Assembly (NCBI GenBank): GCA_014360805.1
Contig: JACIWU010000034.1
Location: forward strand, 1-33,977
From: Chloroflexota bacterium
Lineage (GTDB): Bacteria; Chloroflexota; Anaerolineae; DTLA01
DNA: 33,977 nucleotides
Direction of reading: 5' to 3'
Shown here: piece by piece, positions 6,729 through 15,529 of the stretch
How positions within the stretch are numbered: the stretch's first letter is position 1
How the letters are laid out: each line of letters opens with the position of its first letter
Made by a program: the position numbers and the translations under genes
Notes under the pieces: generated by a model
Database searches by the model: none
What the model was told of the DNA's origin: nothing
Seen by the model: only the letters and a program-made list of their open reading frames with translations

Positions 6729-9478
6729 CGCTGCCCTCCCTGTCGCATCGCCATCAGCACGCGCTCGGGCGTGGCGGGAATCTCGCGGATGCGCGCCCCG
6801 ATGGCCCGCGAGATGGCGTTCACGATGGCCGGCGCTGCGGGTAGAGTGGCCGCCTCACCCAGCCCCTTCGCGCCGAACGGGCCTTGATAACTCGGCACCT
6901 CTATCAGGATCACCTCTATTTCCGGCATGGCTTTGGCCGTCGGGATGTAATAGTCGGCGAAGCCGGTGGTAACGCCGGGGACGTATTCCTCCAGAAGCGC
7001 CGCGCCCAGGCCCATGACGACGGCCCCCTCTACCTGACCCTGGGCGTCGCGCGGGTTGATGGCGCGGCCCACGTCGTGCGCCGCCACTACCCGCGTTACG
7101 CGCACTTGCCCCGTGGCCACGTTCACCAGCACCTCGGCGACGTGCGCGCCGGTAACGAAGTGCGGCGTGTACACCTCCCGCTCGTGCTGGGGAAACTGCT
7201 CGCGAAGGTCAAAGACGCCCGTAACCTTGCGCGATTGGCCCAGCCGCTCCATCTCGGCGGCGACCTCGCGCAGCCCCACGGAGCGGGCGGCGTCGCCCTG
7301 CACCATCACACGGTCGTCGGTCAGCACGACAGCCGAGGGCGGGCAATCCAGCATCTCCGACGCCGCCTCGGCCACCACCTCGCGCAGGCTCATTACCGCG
7401 CGGCACACGGCGCCCCCGACCCAATAGGTGGCCCGCGAGGCTCCAGGCACCCCACTGTCCAACGTGGTCGCCGTGTCCGCGTTCACCAGCCGAACGGCGT
7501 CGCGCGACACGCCCAGCGTCTCGGCGGCCAGTTGCACCATCACCGTCGCGATGCCCTGTCCGTAGTCCGGCGCGGAGCAGTACACCACGAAGCGCCCGTC
7601 CAGCCCCAACTCGGCCTCGGCCGCCACGCGCGGAATCCCGTATTTGCCGAAGCGGTACCACATGCCGGCTAGGCCCACGCCCTTGCGCCAGGGGCCGCGC
7701 TCGCTTTCGTTGAAGGCGCGCGCCGCCTCCTCCAACGCCTGATAGCGCGGGCGGATGGCTTCCAGCACCTGCCGGTAGCCCAGCGTCTCGGCCACGGGAT
7801 ACCCCAGCCACGTCGCTTCGTGCTGGCGAATGGCATTGCGTAGCCGGAACTCAATGGGGTCGTCGCCCAGGCGCTGAATCAACTCGTCCAGCGTGCACTC
7901 CAGGGCGAAGTTGGACTGGGGCGTGCCATACCCGCGCATCTGGCCCGACTTGGGGCCGTTGGTATACACGCTCTGCGCGAAGGCGTCCACGCCCCGCCAG
8001 CGGTAAGGCCCGCCCCCCGCCACCACGGCGTAGTTGGGAATCCAGTAGCCGCCGGAGTCATACGCGCCCGTGTTTGCCGTGATCCGCAGGCGAAGCCCCG
8101 TCAGTTCGCCGTCATTGGTCGCCCCCACCGCATACTGGCACGTGTACGGATGGCGCTTGGGCGAGGCGTCAAAGGATTCGCGGCGCGTGTAGGCGATGCG
8201 CACCGGGCGTCGCATGTGGTACACCGCCAGCGCCGTTGCCGCCGCCAGCCACGGGTCCTGTCGCTTGCCGAAGGACCCGCCCGTGGGCGGCATGATGACC
8301 CGCACCTGCGACGGCTCCAGTCCCAAGACCGGCGCGACGAAATCGCGATGCCAGTGGGGTTCGTGCGTCCCGCTGACAACGGTAATGCGCCCGTCTTCGT
8401 CTATGTAGCCCAGCGCCGCCTCCCGTTCCAGCGTGGCGTGTTCCAGGTACGACGTGCGGTATGTGGCGTCCACGCGCACGTCGCTGGCCGCCAGGGCCTC
8501 GTCGGCGTCGCCGTGGGCCACCGCGAACGTGCCCAGCACGTTGCCATCGGCGTGGATGCTCACGGCGTCGGGCGCGAGCGCCTCCTGCGGGTCCAGCACC
8601 GCAGGCAGGGGTTCGTAGTCCACCTCCACCGCTTCCGCGCCAGCCTGGGCGGCTTCGGGCGTCGTCGCCACCACCAGCGCCACCGCGTCGCCGATCATCT
8701 TGACGGTGCCCCCGACGGGCACGAGCACCGTCTCGTCTTTGCTGTATCCCTCAATGCTGTTCTGGCCTGGGATGTCGGCGGCCGTGAGCACGCGGAGCAC
8801 GCCCGGCACCCGCAGGGCCTTGTCGGCATTCAGCGCCACCACGCGGGCGTGAAAGTGAGGGCTGCGCACCACCCGCACGTGGAGCGCGTCGGGCAAGGGG
8901 ATGTCCTCCACGTAGCGCGTGCGGCCGGTTACGCGCTCGGCCACGTCCACGCGAAGAGAATCGCCGCCGATGACCTTCTCGCCGGACACAGCGGCCTCTG
9001 CCGCCTCGCCCCGCATCCGCGCCGCCGCCAGTTCCACGGCTACCACGATCTTGGTGTAGCCCGTGCAGCGGCACAGATTGCCCTCCAGCGCCTCCACGAT
9101 CTCGGCGCGGCTTGGGTTGGGATTGCGCATCAGGAGCGCCGCCGCGCCCATGATCATGCCAGGGGTACAGTAGCCGCACTGCACGGCCCCCGCCTCGGCG
9201 AAGGCCTTCTGCACCGGATGCAGGCGCTCGGGATCCCCAAGCCCCTCCACCGTCAGGACGCTGCGCCCGTGCACCTTGCCCACGGGGGCCAGGCACGATC
9301 GCACCGGCACGCCGTCCAGCAGCACGGTGCACGCCCCGCATTCGCCCTCCAGGTCGCACCCCTGCTTGGTGCCCGTCAGGCCCAGATCGTTGCGCAGCAC
9401 CTCCAGCAGGGTGCGCGCGGGGTCGGTCCGAACCGTTACGTCCTTCCCGTTCAGTGTGAAGGAGATGGTCGCCTCCAT
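6725..9478 (-). CDS. Molybdenum hydroxylase, fused 2Fe-2S and Mo-cofactor subunit
   Basis: This 917-residue fusion has two N-terminal [2Fe-2S] domains and a molybdopterin domain, the arrangement of aldehyde oxidoreductase and some xanthine dehydrogenases, but with FAD on a separate chain. Cluster ligands are C41, C47, C50 and C62, then C101, C104, C136 and C138. The Mo domain starts near residue 170 and shows [35 protein letters not shown] and the catalytic-Glu motif GAKGLGEA (Glu about 875). Such enzymes hydroxylate N-heterocycles or oxidise aldehydes with water as the oxygen source. The substrate is not predictable; its position between MttB genes suggests oxidation of a heterocyclic or aldehyde intermediate of the same pathway. 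The start lies 6 bp after the preceding stop. Confidence 0.94.
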   Translation of the reverse strand: MEATISFTLNGKDVTVRTDPARTLLEVLRNDLGLTGTKQGCDLEGECGACTVLLDGVPVRSCLAPVGKVHGRSVLTVEGLGDPERLHPVQKAFAEAGAVQCGYCTPGMIMGAAALLMRNPNPSRAEIVEALEGNLCRCTGYTKIVVAVELAAARMRGEAAEAAVSGEKVIGGDSLRVDVAERVTGRTRYVEDIPLPDALHVRVVRSPHFHARVVALNADKALRVPGVLRVLTAADIPGQNSIEGYSKDETVLVPVGGTVKMIGDAVALVVATTPEAAQAGAEAVEVDYEPLPAVLDPQEALAPDAVSIHADGNVLGTFAVAHGDADEALAASDVRVDATYRTSYLEHATLEREAALGYIDEDGRITVVSGTHEPHWHRDFVAPVLGLEPSQVRVIMPPTGGSFGKRQDPWLAAATALAVYHMRRPVRIAYTRRESFDASPKRHPYTCQYAVGATNDGELTGLRLRITANTGAYDSGGYWIPNYAVVAGGGPYRWRGVDAFAQSVYTNGPKSGQMRGYGTPQSNFALECTLDELIQRLGDDPIEFRLRNAIRQHEATWLGYPVAETLGYRQVLEAIRPRYQALEEAARAFNESERGPWRKGVGLAGMWYRFGKYGIPRVAAEAELGLDGRFVVYCSAPDYGQGIATVMVQLAAETLGVSRDAVRLVNADTATTLDSGVPGASRATYWVGGAVCRAVMSLREVVAEAASEMLDCPPSAVVLTDDRVMVQGDAARSVGLREVAAEMERLGQSRKVTGVFDLREQFPQHEREVYTPHFVTGAHVAEVLVNVATGQVRVTRVVAAHDVGRAINPRDAQGQVEGAVVMGLGAALLEEYVPGVTTGFADYYIPTAKAMPEIEVILIEVPSYQGPFGAKGLGEAATLPAAPAIVNAISRAIGARIREIPATPERVLMAMRQGGQR

Positions 9479-9484
9479 GTCCGC

Positions 9485-10942
9485 CTACCTGCCCCCTCGC
9501 TCCCGCGCTTCGGCGGCTTCCAGGATGGCGCGGATGCGTACCTCGGTCTCGGCGGGCAGCGGCGGCACGCGGTGATTCGCGAGGATGTCGCGCAGTTTCC
9601 TGCGAATGCGATCCAGCGTGGTCAGCGCGCCTTCCTGCTCCCAGGTTACCCACGGGCTGCGGTCAAAGATGGTCGGCATCCAGATTTCCGAGCGGCACAG
9701 TTTGGCCGTCTCTTTGGTGGACATGAACTCGCCGCCGGGGCCAACCTTGTCAATCAGGTCCAGCATCATCGTCGCGTCGCTGACCTCAATCCCCCGCAGG
9801 ATGCGCCGCGCCATGGCGATGATCTCATCGTTCATGATGACCGACTCCAGCGAGCCGATGTCGGCGCAGTCCAGGAAGCCCACATCGTGCACCAAGCTGG
9901 CCCCGCTCAGGCCAGACATCAGCACCTGCACCGTGCTCTCAATCGCCGCCTGCAGGTCCAGCACTTTCGCCTCGGACGCGCCCGCCGTGCCCATGAACGG
10001 CACGCCCAGGGAGCGCGAGAGGTCCGACATAGCCGCGCTGTACAGGCTCATCTCGGGGCCGCCGTAGGCCGGGCGACTGGTGCGCAGGTCCGTCGGTTCG
10101 GGCACGCCGCCGATGCACACCGGAGCGCCGCGCGCCTTCAGTTGGACGGCGACCAGCCCCGTGAGCGCGCCCGCCAGGTAGGACACCAGAAGCCCCGCGC
10201 CGGTGATGGGCGCCGTGCTGCCCGCCGTGCCCCCGCCGAGGTAGATGATGGGGATGCCGCGCTCGGCCATCCACAGCACGTTGGCCAGGTCGTGGTCGGT
10301 GGCCATCAGCGGGGACTGGAACGTCGCGAAGAACGCCAGGAAGGGCCGCGCGCGCAAGGCGTGCTCGCTGCCGGCCACGGCTACGGCGATGTCGTAGATG
10401 TCGCGCACGTTGCCCACGTTGTACGCCCACGCCATGACCGGCTTCGTCGTGTTCGCCACCATCTCGGCGAACTCGTACACGGGGGCCAGGTTCGGCGGCA
10501 CGTCGCCGATGAGGCCCAGCCCCATCACGTAGTCTATGTTCGGCAGGGCGTCGCACACCCTGGCCGTGAGCGCCGGGTCGCCCCGCCGCGTCTTGCGCCG
10601 TTCGCCGGTCTCCGGGTCTATGAAATACGTGTTCGTCAGCCCCGGGCCAAAGTGGACGCGGTCGGGGACAACCTGAATGCGCGGCTTGCCATCCCTGCTC
10701 CACAGCGTGAACGTGCGGGGCGTCGCGGCGATGGCATCCTGCACGATGTGGGGCGGAATGCGCACTCGCACGCCATCCACGCGCGCCCCGGCCTTCGCCA
10801 TCAACTCCCGCGCCTCGCTGTTGTGCACATGCACACCGGTGCGGTTCAGCACCTCCAGCGCGCCGTGATAGATGGCGCGGGCTTGCGCGTCGGAAAGGAC
10901 GCGGAACTGCGGAGTCTGATGAGCGCTGTAGTTGGTATCCAC
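9485..10942 (-). CDS. MttB/MtgB-superfamily methyltransferase, paralogue 3
   Basis: This 485-residue MttB homologue is not pyrrolysine-dependent. Family features include ALEVLNRTGVHVHNSEA, the glycine-rich GGGTAGSTAPITGAG, SEAKVLDLQ, SLVHDVGFLDC and GPGGEFMSTKET. It lacks the GSDC motif seen in paralogues 1, 2, 4 and 6; the equivalent segment reads FGPGLTNTYFID, which may reflect different substrate or cofactor-partner contacts. The start codon is GTG, preceded by AGAGGGTTCAA. It lies 33 bp after paralogue 4 and 6 bp before the Mo hydroxylase gene, so all are probably co-transcribed. Substrate unknown. Confidence 0.92.
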   Translation of the reverse strand: MDTNYSAHQTPQFRVLSDAQARAIYHGALEVLNRTGVHVHNSEARELMAKAGARVDGVRVRIPPHIVQDAIAATPRTFTLWSRDGKPRIQVVPDRVHFGPGLTNTYFIDPETGERRKTRRGDPALTARVCDALPNIDYVMGLGLIGDVPPNLAPVYEFAEMVANTTKPVMAWAYNVGNVRDIYDIAVAVAGSEHALRARPFLAFFATFQSPLMATDHDLANVLWMAERGIPIIYLGGGTAGSTAPITGAGLLVSYLAGALTGLVAVQLKARGAPVCIGGVPEPTDLRTSRPAYGGPEMSLYSAAMSDLSRSLGVPFMGTAGASEAKVLDLQAAIESTVQVLMSGLSGASLVHDVGFLDCADIGSLESVIMNDEIIAMARRILRGIEVSDATMMLDLIDKVGPGGEFMSTKETAKLCRSEIWMPTIFDRSPWVTWEQEGALTTLDRIRRKLRDILANHRVPPLPAETEVRIRAILEAAEARERGGR

Positions 10943-10975
10943 TTGAACCCTCTTCGCAATGGAATTCGGCCTGTG

Positions 10976-12415
10976 CTAATTGGCGCCGGAGACGATGTCC
11001 CAAACCTTCTGCCTGACCTCGGCGGGCAGGGGCTTGGGACGGTGTTCGGCCAGAATCTCCCTCACCCGGCCCGTGAGCCGCTGGCCCAGCGTGGTGGCCC
11101 CCGTTTCTAGCCACTGCGGGCGCGTCTTGCGATCCAGCAGGCCGGGGAACCAGAACTCGCGGAACCGCTGAACCGTGGCGCGGGTTGACAGGAAGTTGCC
11201 GCCCGGGCCGACGGCGTCCAGTTCGTCCACCATCAGCGTGGCGTCGCTGACCTCAATCCCCTTCATCAGATGATCGGCCATGCCCACCAACTCGTCCGTG
11301 AGCACGATCATTTCAAACGATGTGGTCAGGCCACTCTCCATGTAGCCCACGTCGTGGATGAGATTGGCGCCGCTGAGTTTGGCCATGAGCACCGACAGCA
11401 TGGCTTCCAGCGCCGCCTGCTCGTCCATCACCTTCGCGTCCGAGCAACCCGCGTAGCCCCACGTGGGCAGCCCATACCAGCGCCCCATCTCGGCCACCGC
11501 CGCCTTGGTCAACTGGAACTCGGGCGACGCGTAGCAAATCTGCATGGCGCCCATGTCCATGTGGTGAAGTCCCGCGCCGAAGACGAACGGCGCGCCGGGC
11601 CTGTGCAACTGGTGGACAACCAGGCCGCTCAGGATTTCCGCCAGCGACATCACCAGGCCGCCCGCCATCGTGATAGGAGCCGTCGCGCCCATCTGCGGCC
11701 CAGGCGAATGCACCACCGGCAGTTCGTATTCTGCCATGAGGAGCAACTTATCCACAGCCGTCTCCGACTGCTGGAGCGGCGACGACGGCTCGGAGTAGAG
11801 CAGGATGTGCTGCTGCTCGCGCAGGGCCTCGTGCCCGCCGGCGACGGCAGCGGCCATGTCTATCGCCCGCCGACAACTGGCGCCATCGTTCGTAACGAAG
11901 ACAATGGGCTTGGTGGTGTGCTCCAGCATCAGCGCCATCTGCACGTCATACGTCAGCGCCGGATTCACGTCGGACGGGATGCCGATGGACATGACGAAGT
12001 GAATGTTGGGCAGCGCGTCGCAGAGGCGATAGCCGTTCACGATGTCGGCCTGGGTGAACGGGCGATGGGCCCCCGTTTCGGGATCCAGGAAGTTCAGGCA
12101 GTCCGACCCCGTGCCGAAGTGGGTCTTCGTGCCCTCCAGAAGCATGGCCGGAGCGCCGTCTCGGTCGCACATGACGACGCGGCTCGGCGGCGACGACAGC
12201 GCCTCGGTGATCAGCCGAGCCGGGAACTTCACCAAGTTCCCGTCGGACACGAACGCGCCCGCCTTCTTGAGCATCTCCAGCGCGCCCCGATGGTGGAACC
12301 GCACGCCGGTACGGCGCAACACTTCCAGCGCGGCCAGGTGCAAATCTTGCTTCTGCTGCTCCGAAAGGAGCGCAAACTGTGGCGATGTGAACACGATGCG
12401 ATTTGCCGATTTCAT
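10976..12415 (-). CDS. MttB/MtgB-superfamily methyltransferase, paralogue 4
   Basis: A non-pyrrolysine MttB homologue of about 479 residues, closest to paralogue 2. Landmarks are LAALEVLRRTGVRFHHRGA, FGTGSDC near residue 105, YSEPSSPLQQSE, GLHHMDMG, CSDAKVMDEQ, NLIHDVGYMESG and GPGGNFLSTRAT. Two ATGs compete: 12430 gives five extra residues but no clear Shine-Dalgarno, while 12415 follows GGGAGAGAAAGGG and is preferred. It is directly downstream of methylaspartate ammonia-lyase, with about 22 bp between them from this start. The conserved Lys of the SDAK segment is present here and replaced by Cys in paralogue 2, so the two may have diverged in substrate after duplication. Confidence 0.91.
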   Translation of the reverse strand: MKSANRIVFTSPQFALLSEQQKQDLHLAALEVLRRTGVRFHHRGALEMLKKAGAFVSDGNLVKFPARLITEALSSPPSRVVMCDRDGAPAMLLEGTKTHFGTGSDCLNFLDPETGAHRPFTQADIVNGYRLCDALPNIHFVMSIGIPSDVNPALTYDVQMALMLEHTTKPIVFVTNDGASCRRAIDMAAAVAGGHEALREQQHILLYSEPSSPLQQSETAVDKLLLMAEYELPVVHSPGPQMGATAPITMAGGLVMSLAEILSGLVVHQLHRPGAPFVFGAGLHHMDMGAMQICYASPEFQLTKAAVAEMGRWYGLPTWGYAGCSDAKVMDEQAALEAMLSVLMAKLSGANLIHDVGYMESGLTTSFEMIVLTDELVGMADHLMKGIEVSDATLMVDELDAVGPGGNFLSTRATVQRFREFWFPGLLDRKTRPQWLETGATTLGQRLTGRVREILAEHRPKPLPAEVRQKVWDIVSGAN

Positions 12416-12437
12416 CCCTTTCTCTCCCATAAGAATC

Positions 12438-13817
12438 TTATTGAGCAGCGCACCTGTGCGCCATCTCGGCCAGGGCGCGCCCCATCTCGTTCTGAGTGAG
12501 CATCACGGCCTCGTCCACGCCCATCCCTGGCTTCGCCATCAGGATGTCCGGGCGCGTGGCCAGCGCCACGTGGACGCTCATGCGGGCCGACAGGTCGGTC
12601 TCCGCGCAACTGCCTCCGAGGAACGCGCCCACGCCGCCCTGCTTGCACGCAAGGACGGCATCCACCGCGTTGTGGACGCTCCCCAGGTCGGGCATCTTGA
12701 TCTGAATCATGTCGGCGGCCTGGGCGTCCACGAAGGCGCGGATGTCGTCCAGCGTATTGGCCCACTCGTCGGCCACCAGTTGCACCTGAAGGCCGCGCGC
12801 CCGCACGTAGTCGCGCAGCGTGCGCATGGCGTCTATCTGCGCCTCGCGGCTGGCGAGCATCACCGGACACTCCACCCGCAGCGGGTAGGGCTTCACCGCC
12901 GACTCCAGGGCGTACAGGGCGCCCAGCACCTTGCCCAGGTTGTTGTCAAAAATCTGCCCCAGCGTCCCATGCACGTCCAGGTGGATGGTGGGCCGGTAGT
13001 CCGCGCCCGCCAGCGCCTGGATGCGCTCCTTGACCCAGCGGGCGTACTGCACCAGTTTGGAGCCGTCGCTGCCCAACTGCTCGGGGATGTCGTCCACCAG
13101 CGCATGGGGGAGAGAGGCCACCCGTCGGGCGATCATCTTGTCCACGTTGGCGTATCGGTCGCCGCCCGATTGGGCATGGATGGGCACTGGCTCCGATGGC
13201 GCAGGCAGGCCCCATTCGTCGGCGATGACCTCGGCCATGGTGAGGCCACGCGCCAGGGCCGCCGCCCCGAGCAGCGCCTGGCTCACGCCGTAGCGCACCG
13301 CCGTGTGCAGGGACCGCGTTACCATGACACGCTCCACGCCGGGCGACTCGGCCCCCTCGGCGCGCGCAAAGCGCCCCGTCAGCAGGTCGCGGCGGGACAG
13401 CCCGCCCTGCTGCCCCTTGGGCGCTTTCACAGGACGCTCCTCAACGACCGACTCCGTCAGGCCCTCCACAGCCTCGGCCAGCGGACGGAACGCGGTCAGC
13501 GGCTGGCCCTCCAGGGCGGGCGCGACCACCGTGCGCAGCGTCGCCACACCCTCCGCGGCGCGGAACACCGGCCAGCGCCCCGCCTTGCCGCAATAGGCCA
13601 CGGCGACGCAATCGCCCCAGGCCACGCGCCCGTCGTCCAGCGCCAGCCCCACCGACACCGCCTCGGCCACCTCGCGCACACGGCGAAAGCCGGGCGTAAC
13701 GGCGGGCGCGGCGTAACGGTCGGGGATAGGCATGGGACGCGATTGCAGGGCCGCCAGGTCTTCGCAGTAGTAGCCGCCCACCGCAGGGACGGCGAGGAGA
13801 CGCACAATCGCGGGCAT
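12438..13817 (-). CDS. mal: Methylaspartate ammonia-lyase
   Basis: This enolase-superfamily enzyme reversibly deaminates (2S,3S)-3-methylaspartate to mesaconate in the methylaspartate route of glutamate fermentation. With the ATG at 13817 the protein has 459 residues. The likely Mg ligands are D281 (HLDVHG), E316 (VECP) and D350 (ADEW). The likely catalytic lysine is K374 in QIKMPDLG, and the LPHAL His (about 238) fits the second base. QSGGDRYANVDKMI is family-typical. The open frame runs further upstream into the Fe-S gene, but 13817 has GGTGAG before it and no overlap. It is longer than the roughly 413-residue characterised enzyme, partly through a charged stretch near residues 131-160. No glutamate mutase genes are in the window, so a related substrate is possible. 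Confidence 0.9.
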   Translation of the reverse strand: MPAIVRLLAVPAVGGYYCEDLAALQSRPMPIPDRYAAPAVTPGFRRVREVAEAVSVGLALDDGRVAWGDCVAVAYCGKAGRWPVFRAAEGVATLRTVVAPALEGQPLTAFRPLAEAVEGLTESVVEERPVKAPKGQQGGLSRRDLLTGRFARAEGAESPGVERVMVTRSLHTAVRYGVSQALLGAAALARGLTMAEVIADEWGLPAPSEPVPIHAQSGGDRYANVDKMIARRVASLPHALVDDIPEQLGSDGSKLVQYARWVKERIQALAGADYRPTIHLDVHGTLGQIFDNNLGKVLGALYALESAVKPYPLRVECPVMLASREAQIDAMRTLRDYVRARGLQVQLVADEWANTLDDIRAFVDAQAADMIQIKMPDLGSVHNAVDAVLACKQGGVGAFLGGSCAETDLSARMSVHVALATRPDILMAKPGMGVDEAVMLTQNEMGRALAEMAHRCAAQ

Positions 13818-13825
13818 ACGCTGTC

Positions 13826-14839
13826 TCACCGTGTCCCTTCGGGGGCGGGAGCGAGCGGACGCATGACGATAGCGCCGGTCGGGCACGAGTTGGCGCACAG
13901 CCCGCAGCCCCAGCACAGGGCGGGGTCAAATTGGACGTTGCGCGCGGTCTTTCCGGCCACGGTTACTTCGCCACCGTCGTGGTAGAAGGCCCCGAAGTGG
14001 CAGCGCCGGACGCACAGGCCGCAGAAGGAGCACGCGGCGCGGTCGTGGGCGGCCACGTAGCGGCTTCGCGGCCACACCCCCTTGCTGCCGATTTCGCGGG
14101 CCGCGTTGAAGGGATAGCAATCGCAGGCGCAGCAGTTGCAGATAGGCGACAGCCCGTTCGTCCGCCACTCGCTGTCGCCGGTGTGCATCAGGCCCTTCCT
14201 GTCCGCCTTGCGCACCAGAGCCTTGGCTTCGTCGCGCGTCAGCCGCCGACCGTGGCCCCTGTCCAGCGCCTCGCGCGCCGACTTGTCCAGCCAGATGCAG
14301 GTCTCCACGGGGCGGTCGCAGTTCTGCGCCAGGCGGCGACAGTCGCACGGCTGAACGACGATGTCGGTGGCCGCGTCCAGCATCTCCTCCACTTCGTGGA
14401 GCAGCAGGATGTCGTTGTTGTGAAGGCCATCGGCCGAGGGCGCGCCTGCCATGAGTTGCTCCACCTTGGGCCGCACGCGCGCGATGAACTCGTCCAGGTA
14501 GCGCCGATGGATGGCCTTGCGGTCGGCCGGGGGGATGTCGTCCCAGTTCTCGTACTTGGCGAAAACGTCCAGGCGGGTGTAGAAATCCGCCGCCGAGTAG
14601 GTCGCCCCCTCGCCCTCGCCCGACTTGTTGACGATACCACGCCGATAGGCCCGCTGCAGGAGACCCTCCGCCTGCTCCGCGGGCAGGCCCATACGCTGCG
14701 CCACCTCCAACGGCGAAAGCGCCTCGCCGCGCATGGTCAGCACCAGCGCCATCTCGGCTTCGTCCACCATCATGGCAAGATAGGGGCGCGCCGGCTCCCA
14801 AACGTCAAAAACCCGAATGAACTCTTCCGTCAGGGTCAT
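13826..14839 (-). CDS. Multi-cluster 4Fe-4S protein with winged-helix-like N terminus
   Basis: This 337-residue cytoplasmic protein has three visible parts. Residues 1 to about 75 look like a small helical/winged-helix unit (SPLEVAQRMGLPAEQAEGLL). The middle carries the motif PCDCRRLAQNCDRP followed by ETC, and ICNCCACDCYPF, both Cys-rich. The C terminus is a ferredoxin-like pair, CSFCGLCVRRC and CWGCGLCANSC, each followed by a fourth-cysteine pattern typical of 2[4Fe-4S] ferredoxins. The family occurs in anaerobes and is usually annotated only as a 4Fe-4S binding protein. It probably relays electrons or senses redox state; given the corrinoid enzymes nearby, supply of low-potential electrons for corrinoid reactivation or the Mo hydroxylase is a guess. 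No membrane segments. No strong ribosome binding site was seen. Confidence 0.85.
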   Translation of the reverse strand: MTLTEEFIRVFDVWEPARPYLAMMVDEAEMALVLTMRGEALSPLEVAQRMGLPAEQAEGLLQRAYRRGIVNKSGEGEGATYSAADFYTRLDVFAKYENWDDIPPADRKAIHRRYLDEFIARVRPKVEQLMAGAPSADGLHNNDILLLHEVEEMLDAATDIVVQPCDCRRLAQNCDRPVETCIWLDKSAREALDRGHGRRLTRDEAKALVRKADRKGLMHTGDSEWRTNGLSPICNCCACDCYPFNAAREIGSKGVWPRSRYVAAHDRAACSFCGLCVRRCHFGAFYHDGGEVTVAGKTARNVQFDPALCWGCGLCANSCPTGAIVMRPLAPAPEGTR

Positions 14840-14857
14840 GTTAGCACTCGGTTTCGG

Positions 14858-15511
14858 TTAGCATTCCCGTATGTCTACGATCTGTTGGCCTTCTACACCG
14901 GACAGGGCCGCCGCGACCTGGTCTTTCGTAACGTAGCGAATCTTGACGACGGCATCCCACTTGCCCGGTTCGCGCGGGGCGGGCGCGCCGCCCAGGGCCA
15001 GAATGCCCCACCCCTGCGCGGCGATGGCGCCCACCAGTTTCGCCAGTTCCCCGCGCACGTCCGGCATGCGAACGGTAACGCGCACCGCCGGCGTGCCCGC
15101 CGCCATCATCTGCATCAGGTGCGCCAGCATGTCGGTATCGGTGAGAATGCCCACCACAACCCCGTCCTCCAAGACGGGCAGGCAGCCCACCTTGCGGTCT
15201 ACCATCACCCGGGCTGCCTCCTCTATCGTCGCGTCGGGATGGATCGTGATCACGTCCCGCGCCCTGATCATCACGTCCTTGACCGTGAGACCCGCCAAGT
15301 AGCGGGCGATCTCCCACACGTCCAGGCTGCTAAGCCGGCCCGGGTCTACCAGAAGCGAACTCCGCGTTACCAGCCCCAGCAGCCGCTTCCCTTCGCCCAC
15401 AACGGGAAGGTGGCGGATGTTGTTCTCGCCCATAAGGCGCTGCGCCTCCACGATGGACATGGACGGCTCGGCCATAAATGGGTGGCGGGTCATGTAGTCT
15501 CTCACAAGCAT
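14858..15511 (-). CDS. CBS-domain pair with C-terminal ACT-like domain
   Basis: This 217-residue protein contains two CBS motifs. The first is near residues 1-60 (VRDYMTRHPFMAEPSMSI, HLPVVGEGKRLLGLVT); the second is near 77-135 (VKDVMIRARDVITIHPD, GCLPVLEDGVVVGILTDTD). An ACT-like domain follows from about 145 (VRVTVRMPDVRGELAKLVGA). CBS pairs bind adenine nucleotides or S-adenosylmethionine, and ACT domains bind amino acids, so an allosteric or sensing role is likely. It carries no DNA-binding or catalytic domain, so it probably acts on a partner protein. The start follows AGGAGGAGACCC. It lies 18 bp after hutH and 18 bp before the Fe-S gene, consistent with one transcript. Confidence 0.88.
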   Translation of the reverse strand: MLVRDYMTRHPFMAEPSMSIVEAQRLMGENNIRHLPVVGEGKRLLGLVTRSSLLVDPGRLSSLDVWEIARYLAGLTVKDVMIRARDVITIHPDATIEEAARVMVDRKVGCLPVLEDGVVVGILTDTDMLAHLMQMMAAGTPAVRVTVRMPDVRGELAKLVGAIAAQGWGILALGGAPAPREPGKWDAVVKIRYVTKDQVAAALSGVEGQQIVDIREC

Positions 15512-15529
15512 GGGTCTCCTCCTAAGCGC

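Noticed and set aside
4254-6887. 877-residue plus-strand open frame opposite mttB2 and the FAD subunit
   Set aside because: Same antisense composition artefact; it starts inside the minus-strand promoter.
8150-11110. 986-residue open frame on the plus strand, opposite the Mo hydroxylase and mttB3/4
   Set aside because: It is an antisense shadow of GC-rich codon use: His/Arg/Gln-rich, low complexity, no domain, crosses gene boundaries.
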